A DNA stretch of 41,194 nt from Phellopilus nigrolimitatus (lineage: Eukaryota > Basidiomycota > Agaricomycetes > Hymenochaetales > Hymenochaetaceae): contig JAJOHG010000234.1 of NCBI GenBank assembly GCA_021029095.1, forward strand, positions 1 through 41,194, given 5' to 3'. Of this stretch, positions 1 to 7,574 are shown one piece after another (position 1 is the stretch's first letter; every line of letters begins with the position of its first letter). A model generated the notes under the pieces. It ran no database searches. It was not told where the DNA came from and worked only from the letters and a program-made list of their open reading frames with translations. The position numbers and the translations under genes were made by a program.

Positions 1-374
1 ATAAAAACACCATGTAAATTAATAATTAGTATATCATAGCACAATAGACCAGTGTATACCTTCATAGCTCAAGATTTGAGTCCAGGAGAATTTCAGAAAG
101 GAGGATACATACAAAATCACTGTTTTTCATCATTTCTGAGTTATATGCAAGACATACTTGCTTCTGTATTTCATAATATTAAATTAGACAACAAATAGTG
201 AATTTATCAACTTTTTTGAAGAGAATCCATCAAGATTTGAATGAGATATGGATTTTACAAGTAGTTGAGGTGTTGAGATGCTCAAATCATAGTGTGTGAC
301 AATACTTATGAAAAAGGCTGTAACAGCAGTGTAGAATAGTGCTGATATCAGAACACAGTTCATATTTCTTTACA
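1..374. other. AT-rich DNA without a recognisable gene
   Basis: No ORF of useful length and no motif that I recognise. Base composition is markedly AT-rich compared with the gene-bearing part of the window, as is usual for transposon-rich fungal DNA. Confidence 0.5.
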
Positions 375-777
375 CACTGTGGGCATCCACTTAGAATCCC
401 CCCATGGTGAGTTGATTGGATGTTTTATTTAATTGTGGCTTTCTCCACACATTATAGTTTAACACTTTTGGACACTTTTATCCAAATCACTTTTTAACTT
501 TCTTATGCCTTTCTCCAAACAGTATACTTAAACTTTCTTTTTGCCTTTGACAAAAAAATGCCTTGTCCACACAAGAAAGGCTTAACAAAGGCATTTTTTT
601 GTCAAAGGCAAAAAGAAAGTTTAAGTATACTGTTTGGAGAAAGGCATAAGAAAGTTAAAAAGTGATTTGGATAAAAGTGTCCAAAAGTGTTAAACTATAA
701 TGTGTGGAGAAAGCCACACTTAAATAAAACAACTAATCAACTCACCATGGGGGGATTCTAAGTGGATGCCCACAGTG
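375..777. mobile_element. Foldback element copy A (complete palindrome)
   Basis: A 403-bp near-perfect palindrome. It starts CACTGTGGGCATCCACTTAG and ends with the reverse complement of that string. The two arms of about 190 bp are inverted copies of each other around a short centre near 564-590. Both arms carry the same ordered sub-motifs (TTTATTTAATTGTGGCTTTC, ACACTTTTGGACACTTTTAT and so on). There is no ORF, so it is non-autonomous. The CACTG ends recall CACTA-type (CMC) transposons, but no target duplication is visible: the flanking triplets are aca and ttc. The superfamily is therefore open. A transcript would fold into a long hairpin. Confidence 0.85.
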
Positions 778-954
778 TTCTTGTGTGGACAAAGGTGAAA
801 AGAAAGTTTAAGTATATCATTTGGAGAAAGGCATAAGAAAGTTAGAAAGTCATTTGGATAAAAGTGATAAACTATAATGTGTGGAGAAAGCCACAATTAA
901 ATAAAACAACTAATCAACTCACTATGGGGGGATTCTAAGTGGATGCCCACAGTG
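778..954. mobile_element. Foldback element copy B (right arm only)
   Basis: A solitary right arm, directly abutting copy A, that ends in the family terminus GGATGCCCACAGTG. It differs from copy A by scattered substitutions and a small deletion near the ..aaaagtgataaac.. part. It has no left arm, so it is a truncated or recombined copy. Confidence 0.8.
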
Positions 955-1040
955 ACTCCTCAAGAGGGTACTGAGCGGGTCGCGCTGTGATCCTTTCTTC
1001 TCTACCAGCAATCATCAAGCAAGCACGTAAAATAAAAACT

Positions 1041-1262
1041 GGCATGTTTTGACGAAAACATGCCTTTGTTAAGCCTTTGTTGTGTGGACAAAGGCAAAAG
1101 GAAAGTTAAAATATACAGTTTGGAGAAAGGCATAACAAAGTTGAAAAGTGATTTGGATAAAAGTGTCCAAAGTGTTTAACTATAATGTGTGGAGAAAGCC
1201 ACAATTAAATAAAACATCTAATCAACTCACCATGGGAGAATTCTAAGTGGATGCCCGCAGTG
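1041..1262. mobile_element. Foldback element copy C (right arm with hairpin tip)
   Basis: Begins with the palindromic tip GGCATGTTTTGACGAAAACA(TGCC) and continues as a complete right arm to the terminus GGATGCCCGCAGTG (variant C in place of A). The left arm beyond the tip is absent. The end at 1262 is fused directly to inner left-arm sequence of copy D. Confidence 0.75.
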
Positions 1263-1330
1263 AAACGGTATATTTTAACTTTCTTTTTGCCTTTGTCCAT
1301 ACAAGAAAGGCTTAACAAAGGGGTGCTTTG
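1263..1330. mobile_element. Foldback copy D, remaining inner part of left arm
   Basis: About 68 bp of inner left arm (aaacggtatattttaacttt, ending caaaggggtgctttg). It is the inverse of 6529-6600 on the far side of the retrotransposon. The outer left arm and left terminus are missing, apparently lost at the junction with copy C. The stretch between the arms (1331-1590 plus 6432-6528, about 357 bp) is non-palindromic, so copy D carried internal sequence into which the LTR element inserted. Confidence 0.7.
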
Positions 1331-1590
1331 ACAAATCTTCGTTAGTGTCCTCTCACTCTTCCAGCTGGCTCTTCTTCTTGTCTCTCTTTGTCGTCTTTCC
1401 CTCTGATGACCTTCTGTCCCGACTCTCGCTTTGCCCAAACTTTTGTGCGAACAGAAATCCAGGACACAACAAACTCTTAATATCGAGGAGGACAACCACC
1501 TGGCGTGCACTTTGCTTGCTACTGCTTTAGGTGTGGACCTTCCTGTTTCATTTTTTGGTCTTAAATTTGATTCACATGTCATGTCTACAG
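1331..1590. other. Internal, non-palindromic sequence of foldback copy D
   Basis: Lies between the foldback arm and the LTR retrotransposon and resumes after it at 6432-6528. Pyrimidine-rich, with short ORFs only. No coding similarity recognised. The last five bases, tacag, are the retrotransposon's target-site duplication. Confidence 0.5.
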
Positions 1591-1684
1591 TGTTATGACA
1601 CGTATTTTAATTTTCCCTTACCTTGTCTTGAACTTGCGGTCTCTCAGTATTTAGAGTCACATGATAGCCTAGAGTGTTCTACAC

Positions 1685-1762
1685 TGACGTCATCATGACA
1701 TCATAGTCTAGACCATGACATCATAGTGACATCATCGACAGTGACATCATCTATGACATCAT
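1685..1762 (+). promoter_or_regulatory. Array of six CRE/ATF-like boxes in U3
   Basis: TGACGTCAT at 1685, then TGACATCAT at 1696, 1716, 1727, 1742 and 1754. The first is the palindromic CRE core (TGACGTCA). The other five share one substitution. Such sites bind bZIP factors of the CREB/ATF group. Spacing is 11, 20, 11, 15 and 12 bp, often close to one helical turn. The same array is in the 3' LTR (6116-6193). Inference: an enhancer giving bZIP- or stress-responsive transcription. Confidence 0.7.
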
Positions 1763-1833
1763 TAGCTCCACTCGCTCCACTAATGTACCATATTAGGTAG
1801 TGTACTGCTTGGTCTGTGCGCACTAGGTTTTAG

Positions 1834-1840
1834 TATATAA
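1834..1840 (+). promoter_or_regulatory. LTR TATA box
   Basis: TATATAA, placed 33 bp before the inferred RNA 5' end at 1867. That 5' end is independently suggested because the 11 nt starting there are complementary to the primer binding site. Confidence 0.75.
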
Positions 1841-1866
1841 AGAGACAATAAACATCTGGGAGGCTC

Positions 1867-2008
1867 AATCGAGTTCTCTTAGAATCTCCACCACAAAGTG
1901 TGATCCCCTTCTAAGTCAGCTCAGCATTCTCTCTTTTGTCGTCTTGTACTTTGGAGTTTGCGCCTCAGCCTTTTGGTTTGTGGTGTGCTCTAACAGTAGA
2001 ACTCGATT
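1867..2008 (+). promoter_or_regulatory. Self-priming signal: RNA 5' end paired with the primer binding site
   Basis: 1867-1877 reads AATCGAGTTCT and 1998-2008 reads AGAACTCGATT, a perfect 11-nt reverse complement. The second copy sits 2 nt after the 5' LTR, where a primer binding site is expected, and does not look like a tRNA 3' end (no TGG start). In Tf1 of fission yeast the first 11 nt of the transcript fold back on the primer binding site and are cleaved by RNase H to prime reverse transcription. Same length, place and TATA spacing here support the same mechanism. Confidence 0.85.
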
Positions 2009-2630
2009 CTATCCTCATTGCGCATTCTCCAAACATTCCTCTCATCTCTAACTCGCCCTCATCTCTATAACTCTTGCCTTGTCGTCGCGACACGTTGCGG
2101 CGGCCTGTTTTCACCACTTCACAATTTCACCTCACACTCGACGCGTGCGTTCAGAGAGGTACAACCTTCGACCTCGAGGACATCACCTTCGCCCTGAACA
2201 GCACTTCCGACACACCCATCGACTTTCCCTCTTCTACCTTCAACGCCAGCACTATCAAGAACTCCCTCACCTTCGGTTCCCGCTACCTCGTCCTTACCGT
2301 CGTTGATCCCTTGATCGACGCTCGGCTTTTTGATAGGAAACCCCCCATACTTCCCACATACGCGGAAATCAGAGTGTCTGGTTCCACTACCGACTCGCCG
2401 CGTATTCACTTTCAATTCCGTTCTTTATTAAACCATCCTTCGCACTCTTGGTGAACTGTTGGTAGCGCAGGCTTAAGCTAAGCTACTGAGGACAATCCCT
2501 CCACGAGTAGTAAGGGACAGGCGAACACCACGTCGTAGCCCTCTCGTGCAACTGCTGAAGTGTGTGTTGCGGTGCCGTAGTCAGTAGAATTATCTACCGA
2601 AACATATTTCGTTGATAGTTAGTCACCGCG
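1996..2630 (+). other. Retrotransposon leader with an ATG-less open frame
   Basis: Between the LTR and gag. An open frame runs 2074-2454 (about 126 codons) but contains no methionine codon; its first codon is TTG. Codon use is C-rich at third positions (for example CTCGAGGACATCACCTTCGC), unlike gag/pol and more like host exons. It may be a captured host exon or chance. 2455-2630 has no feature I recognise. Its length would make a long 5' UTR. Confidence 0.4.
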
Positions 2631-3813
2631 ATGGACCAACCACCACCTTTTGTCGACATAGAGGGGCAGCAGGCGCAGCAGCAGCCACCACCCCCAACCA
2701 CCCAGGACTTGCTGCACCTTATCGGCATGTTGACGCACCAGGTGCAGGCCTTGGGAGGGAACGTTGCACACCTCACCCAAACTGTAACCAACCTGGCTGC
2801 AGCCCCTCATCCACCACCTGTAATCATGCCAGCACCAGCGGCGGCGGCTCCCTCACCCAAAATGCCAAAGGTGGCTCCACCGTCGTACTTTGAAGGAAAT
2901 CAGGAGGAATCTGAGGGGTGGTTGTTAGAAGTTCGGATCTACCAGGAGACACATGCGGCTGAATTCCCAGATGTGGGATCGCGTGTCAAATTTGCGTTGT
3001 CATACATGCGAGGAGAGATGGTGCAGGAGTGGAAGAGGATACACGCACAGAGCAGTCTACTACACATACGAGGAGTTTGTGACGGACTTCAAGGAGCGAT
3101 TTGGTGATCCCAACCCGGTTGCCACAGCCATCTCCAAGCTGGACAACATGCATCAAGGGAAGGACACCATGGACGCATTCGTGGTAAAGTTTCAGGATGT
3201 CGCTTCGCGCACGGGTTACAATGACGCTGCTTTGATTGAAGTCTTCAAAAAGAAAATTAATGGTCAGCTACTTGCGCGTATGTACGCACTACCGACGATG
3301 CCAACCACTCTTTCACGTCACCACGGCATCAATGGATGGTACGAATGGGCACAGCGACTCGACCGACAGTGGAGGGAGGGCGAAGCCTATCGTCGTGGTG
3401 CAACGGAGCAAAAGCGGGTAGCTCCAGCACAGCAGACAAATGCAGGAAAGGCGACGCAGACACAGAGTCAGACGAGGACGTATCAGCAACCACAGGTGCA
3501 GGTACAACCAAACTATGGAAGTTATGGACAGGGTAGGGCTCAGCCGGGTGCGTCTGGGACGTCGACTACGGGAGCGCCAAAAGACCCTAATGCTATGGAT
3601 GTGGATCGGACGGGCCGGAGACCACCAGTGAAGTGTTTCAAGTGCGGCCGTCTTGGACATTATGCGAGGGACTGCAAGGTTGGCCTCGATGTCAGGGCGA
3701 TGACGTACGACCAGATGCGCGATTATTTTGCTCAGGAGGCTGCTGCGCAGAAGGATAAGGAGGCTCTGGAGGCGAAAGCTAAGGAGCAGGGTTTTCAAAG
3801 CGAGTCCAAGTGA
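2631..3813 (+). pseudogene. gag (capsid/nucleocapsid), broken by one frameshift
   Basis: The structural protein of the retrotransposon particle. The ATG at 2631 opens a Gln/Pro-rich N-terminus with a short heptad-like helix, then capsid-like sequence ending in ..SYMRGEMVQEWKR. That frame reaches a stop at 3105-3107. The capsid continues in the +1 frame (..YYTYEEFVTDFKERFGDPN) through a Gln/Thr-rich linker to a CCHC zinc knuckle (CFKCGRLGHYARDC, 3634-3675), and stops at 3811-3813. A single extra base between about 3030 and 3063 would explain the break. Known Ty3/gypsy gags are uninterrupted here, so I read it as a disabling mutation. A programmed +1 shift is less likely. Confidence 0.8.
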
Positions 3814-3835
3814 ACAATCTCCCGCTTGTGACTCG
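3789..3835 (+). promoter_or_regulatory. -1 ribosomal frameshift signal at the gag-pol junction
   Basis: Slippery heptamer G GGT TTT at 3789-3795, in the right phase for gag (codons GGT TTT), inside a gag/pol overlap of only 31 nt (3783-3813). Five nt downstream a stem-loop can form: CGAGTC CAAG (3801-3810) pairs with CTTG T GACTCG (3825-3835), ten base pairs with one bulged T and a 14-nt loop. This fits the X XXY YYZ plus spacer plus stem rule for -1 programmed frameshifting. The L-A virus of yeast uses the close relative GGGUUUA. Confidence 0.75.
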
Positions 3836-6029
3836 GAATCGATTTTCTTCTCTTGATGATGATGTAATATTAGATTGTAAAGGTTCAGGGGGGTCTCTGA
3901 CTGGTTCGGAGCTCGGCGCCAAAAGGGCGTGCTTAATTCCCCATTCCAATATATATTCTGGTCCAGATTCATCATCGGAAAAAGGAGAAAAAGGAGATAA
4001 GAAGTTCATTCGATCAACCAACAATCGCCATGTCGCTATACGCATCACACTGCAGACTAGTGACACCAATGAAAGGTTGGACGTAGAAGCATTGTTAGAC
4101 AGCGGCGCTACTGGCCTTTTCATTGATACCGAATTTGTTAAAGCAAATCGCCTGAAAACACGTAAACTTGCACGGAGTATACCGGTTTACAATGTTGATG
4201 GCACCAAGAATCAAGGAGGATCGATAGAAGAGGAGGTAGATCTGATTGTGCAGTTTAGAGAACATCGGGAGAAGGCAACCTTTGAAGTCTGTAACCTGGG
4301 AAAGACAACCGTAATTCTTGGTCACCCATGGTTAAAGAGACATAACCCAGAAATTGACTGGAATTCTGGGGAAGTCAAGTTAACTCGATGTCCAAAAACT
4401 TGCCATTCGATGCAGAGGCGCGAGAAGAGAGAGGAAGAGGCAAAGATACGGAGGTTGAAGCCTATGCCTGAGTTGATAGCAGACGAGGAAGATGAGGATG
4501 ACGAGTTGGACAGGAGGATTGTGGAAGAAATGTTTTGGCTTCGCTACATTGATGAGAAAGATGGATCTGGTCCTGACCCCAAACCTCTAAACTGGAAGAA
4601 AGCGGAACCACCTGTCTGGAAGGATTTGGTGCCAGAAAAGTTTCACGAGTTCTTAGATGTGTTTGATCAAAAGACGTCAGAACGACTTCCGACCAGAAAA
4701 CCATGGGATCATGAGATAAACCTGAAACCTGATTTTGTTCCCAAGAAGTCGAAGGTCTATCCACTATCTCAGGACGAAGATGAAGAGGTGGGGCGCTTCA
4801 TTCAGGAACAAGAAGCCAAGGGGTATATCCGGCCCTCTAAATCGCCAATGACATCGCCTATTTTCTTTATCAATAAGAAGGATGGGAAGCGCAGAATGAT
4901 TACAGACCACCGGTACCTAAACTCAGGAACTGTCAAAAATGCGTACCCGCTTCCCTTGATCTCAGAAATTATTGATAAGCTAAAAGGGGCCAAGTACTTC
5001 TCTAAGATGGATTTGCGATGGGGTTATCACAATGTTCGAATCAAGGAAGGAGACGAGTGGAAGGCAGCCTTTGCAACAAGTAGGGGAGCGTATGAACCAT
5101 TAGTCATGACCTTTGGATTGTGCAATGCACCAAGCACGTTCCAAAATATGATGAACGATATCTTCAATGATCTCATGATCGAGGGAGTTGTTGTGATCTA
5201 CATCGACGATATATTGGTTTTTACAAAGACCATGGAGGAGAATGATCGCATTGTCAAAGAGATCTTAAAACGACTTCGCGAAAATGATCTATTCCTAAAA
5301 CCCGAAAAGTGTGTGTTTGGAGTTGAGGAAGTGGAATTTTTGGGGATGATAATCAGAAACGGCGAGGTCAGCATGATGGAGGAGAAGGTGGAAGCAGTAA
5401 AAGACTGGCCAGTTCCCAAGAAAGTCAGAGACGTCGAATCGTTCTTAGGTTTTGCAAATTTCTATCGTCGCTTCGTCAAAGACTTTGCAAAAATCACCAG
5501 GCCTTTGAATGATTTAAAAAAGAAAGAAAACTCTTGGGAATGGGGAGAAAGAGAACAAAAGGCATTTGACGAGTTGAAGACACGTTTCTGTGAACAACCA
5601 GTTCTTGTTATTCCTGATCCACGAAATGAACTACGTGTTGAATCGGATGCATCAGACTTTGCGACAGGAGCAGTACTCTCCATGAAATGTGACGATGGAT
5701 TATGGAGACCGTGCGCATATTTGTCCAAGTCGCTCAGTGATGTGGAAAGGAACTATGACGTCCATGACAAAGAATTATTGGGCATTATGCGAGCGCTTGA
5801 AGCATGGCGCCACCATTTGGAAGGCTCAACCCATAAATTTGAAATATGGACTGATCACAAGAATTTGGAATACTTCATGAAGGCGAAAAATCTTAATCGT
5901 CGACAAGCTCGTTGGTCCCTCTACCTGTCTCGCTTTGATTTTGTAATTCTTCATAAACCTGGCAAAACAATGGAAAAGACTGATTCCCTCTCGAGACGTT
6001 CGGACCTTAAAGAGGGGGTGATGTTATGA
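3789..6029 (+). CDS. pol: protease, reverse transcriptase, RNase H; no integrase
   Basis: Expressed by a -1 shift from gag, since the open frame starts at 3783 right after a TAA. Aspartic protease: active site LLDSGATG near 4092-4112. Reverse transcriptase: SPIFFINKKDGKRRM, a D-H-R-Y-L-N version of the usual D-Y-R-x-L-N, SKMDLRWGYHNVRI, FGLCNAPSTFQ and the catalytic YIDD at 5199-5210. RNase H: acidic residues in ESDASDFATG, YDVHDKELL and WTDHKNLEYF, ending ..SLSRRSDLKEGV. Gypsy pol normally continues with an HHCC zinc finger and DDE integrase. Here the frame ends in the 3' LTR two codons later (TGA 6027-6029). No stop interrupts the frame, so the enzyme part looks functional. Confidence 0.92.
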   Translation, partial: GFSKRVQVNNLPLVTRNRFSSLDDDVILDCKGSGGSLTGSELGAKRACLIPHSNIYSGPDSSSEKGEKGDKKFIRSTNNRHVAIRITLQTSDTNERLDVEALLDSGATGLFIDTEFVKANRLKTRKLARSIPVYNVDGTKNQGGSIEEEVDLIVQFREHREKATFEVCNLGKTTVILGHPWLKRHNPEIDWNSGEVKLTRCPKTCHSMQRREKREEEAKIRRLKPMPELIADEEDEDDELDRRIVEEMFWLRYIDEKDGSGPDPKPLNWKKAEPPVWKDLVPEKFHEFLDVFDQKTSERLPTRKPWDHEINLKPDFVPKKSKVYPLSQDEDEEVGRFIQEQEAKGYIRPSKSPMTSPIFFINKKDGKRRMITDHRYLNSGTVKNAYPLPLISEIIDKLKGAKYFSKMDLRWGYHNVRIKEGDEWKAAFATSRGAYEPLVMTFGLCNAPSTFQNMMNDIFNDLMIEGVVVIYIDDILVFTKTMEENDRIVKEILKRLRENDLFLKPEKCVFGVEEVEFLGMIIRNGEVSMMEEKVEAVKDWPVPKKVRDVESFLGFANFYRRFVKDFAKITRPLNDLKKKENSWEWGEREQKAFDELKTRFCEQPVLVIPDPRNELRVESDASDFATGAVLSMKCDDGLWRPCAYLSKSLSDVERNYDVHDKELLGIMRALEAWRHHLEGSTHKFEIWTDHKNLEYFMKAKNLNRRQARWSLYLSRFDFVILHKPGKTMEKTDSLSRRSDLKEGVML
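6009..6021 (+). promoter_or_regulatory. Polypurine tract for plus-strand priming
   Basis: AAAGAGGGGGTGA immediately before the 3' LTR. The same bases encode the last RNase H-side residues K-E-G-V, so coding sequence and polypurine tract overlap. This overlap probably arose when the integrase region was deleted. Confidence 0.7.
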
Positions 6030-6426
6030 CACGTATTTTAATTTTCCCTTACCTTGTCTTGAACTTGCGGTCTCTCAGTATTTAGAGTCACATGATAGCC
6101 TAGAGTGTTCTACACTGACGTCATCATGACATCATAGTCTAGACCATGACATCATAGTGACATCATCGACAGTGACATCATCTATGACATCATTAGCTCC
6201 ACTCGCTCCACTAATGTACCATATTAGGTAGTGTACTGCTTGGTCTGTGCGCACTAGGTTTTAGTATATAAAGAGACAATAAACATCTGGGAGGCTCAAT
6301 CGAGTTCTCTTAGAATCTCCACCACAAAGTGTGATCCCCTTCTAAGTCAGCTCAGCATTCTCTCTTTTGTCGTCTTGTACTTTGGAGTTTGCGCCTCAGC
6401 CTTTTGGTTTGTGGTGTGCTCTAACA
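6022..6426 (+). repeat. 3' LTR (405 bp)
   Basis: Matches 1591-1995 over its full length with no difference that I can find, including the six CRE-like boxes and the TATATAA box. Followed by tacag, the target duplication. Confidence 0.97.
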
Positions 6427-6431
6427 TACAG

Positions 6432-6528
6432 GTGTGCTTCGAGTCTAAATTGCTACCTGCGCCTCAAGCTCACGTGTCGGTCTTGCTTCAGTGAACGCTG
6501 TGTAACCTTGCTTGCATTTTGGATCACA
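6432..6528. other. Continuation of foldback copy D internal sequence
   Basis: The right-hand part of the non-palindromic centre of copy D, resuming after the retrotransposon and its duplicated tacag. No ORF or motif recognised. Confidence 0.5.
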
Positions 6529-6736
6529 AAAGCACCCCTTTGTTAAGCCTTTCTTGTATGGACAAAGGCAAAAAGAAAGTTAAAATATACCGTTTGGAGA
6601 AAGGCATAAGAGAGTTAAAAAGTGATTTGGATAAAAGTGTCCAAAAGTGTTAAACTATAATGTGTGGAGAAAGCCTCAATTAAATAAAACATCCAATCAA
6701 CTCACCATGGGGGATTCTGAGTGGATTCCCGCAGTG
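6529..6736. mobile_element. Foldback copy D, right arm
   Basis: Complete right arm from aaagcacccctttgttaagc to the terminus GGATTCCCGCAGTG. Its inner 70 bp are the reverse complement of 1263-1330, which proves that the two pieces were one element before the LTR retrotransposon entered. Confidence 0.8.
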
Positions 6737-6842
6737 TAAAAGTGTCCAAAAGTGTTAAACTATATTGCATGGAGAAAGCCACAATTGAATAAAACAACTA
6801 TTCAACTCACCATGGGGCGATTCTAAGTGGATGCCTGCAATG
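6737..6842. mobile_element. Foldback copy E (outer right arm fragment)
   Basis: About 106 bp from ..aaaagtgtccaaaagtgttaa to the degenerate terminus GGATGCCTGCAATG, fused to the end of copy D. It has more substitutions than the other copies, so it is probably older. Confidence 0.7.
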
Positions 6843-6959
6843 AAAGTAGATAGCAGATGTACATAGCAGGCCTCCCCATTTTCGAACTACAGATTTTGCA
6901 TGACACTGTGTATGCTAATTTAGAATAGTCCTGTGAATCAGTATTATGAGTAAGGTAAC

Positions 6960-7574
6960 ACAAGGTGGTGCGTAGTTGGGATGACTGACATGTCTCTGGG
7001 ACGTCTCTTTCTGTTTGAGCAACGTCTCAAGATCAGCTGCTTTCACCATGGCTCTATCCTTCGCTGCTTCAGCTGTGTTGGCGGCCACCTCTGCTTTGGC
7101 ACAATGTGATTTGATCTCATTGTGTTCCTGATACTCACTATAAATCCTCAGAACAGGCTTACAGCAAACTCGAAATGTACCTCTTTCAACACCTCTACTT
7201 GCCGTTTCAGCAGGTCGACGTCGCTCAACACTGGTTGCCTTTCTTGCATATCATCCAGTAGTGTCTGTCCCCGGGCGAAGTTGGTTCCTTCCTCATTCAC
7301 TGTCGGTGACTGCTGTACAACCGTGTTCGCGTTGGCATTGGTGGTCCTCTGGCATTTCGGTAGGAGCTGTCGCAAAAGCTTGTTGTTGTCTGATGAGAGT
7401 TTGATTATGTCTGGCGAAGGCAGGTACACATCTGTGTTTGAGTTTGTGTTGGCTGTCCACTGGTGTTTCTGTAGGGCCCGTTTGAAAGGCACATTGTCGT
7501 CGTCTGAGGTCAATATTATTGTCTCTGGTGAAGGTGGACGTGGAGACAGGTCTGCCTCTGGCTGTATGGCTTGC
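6960..7574 (-). pseudogene. Fragment of an unrecognised coiled-coil protein gene
   Basis: On the minus strand an open frame runs from the edge of foldback copy F (7574) to 7148. It contains two related internal units: SPETIILTSDDD..QWTANTNSNT and SPDIIKLSSDNN..RTTNANANT. It then enters heptad-rich sequence (LLKRQVEVLKE). A second open, Ala/Lys/Glu-rich helical piece follows at about 7113-6960 (EVAANTAEAAKDRAMVKAAD). The two join in frame if GTAAGC..CAG (35 nt) is an intron, which would be unusually short. No family recognised. The upstream end is cut by the foldback element, and no start codon is left. Confidence 0.4.

Larger units (their letters stand above)
1591..1995 (+). repeat. 5' LTR (405 bp)
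   Basis: Direct repeat of 6022-6426, beginning TGTTATGACACG and ending CTCTAACA, with 5-bp inverted ends TGTTA/TAACA. The inferred U3 is 1591-1866, with a CRE-like array at 1685-1762 and TATATAA at 1834-1840. The inferred RNA start near 1867 is 33 bp after the start of the TATA box and begins with AATCGAGTTCT. Confidence 0.97.
1591..6426 (+). mobile_element. Tf1-like Ty3/gypsy LTR retrotransposon lacking integrase
   Basis: A 4,836-bp element bounded by two 405-bp LTRs (TGTTA..TAACA) that I find identical base for base, flanked on both sides by the 5-bp duplication tacag (1586-1590, 6427-6431). Order: 5' LTR, self-priming primer binding site, about 620-bp leader, gag with zinc knuckle, a -1 frameshift signal, pol (protease, RT, RNase H), purine tract, 3' LTR. 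The pol frame stops inside the 3' LTR straight after RNase H, so integrase and any chromodomain are absent. Gag also has one disabling frameshift. Identical LTRs imply a recent insertion, so integrase was probably supplied by a relative elsewhere in the genome. Clade placement rests on the self-priming layout and RT motifs seen by eye. Confidence 0.93.
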
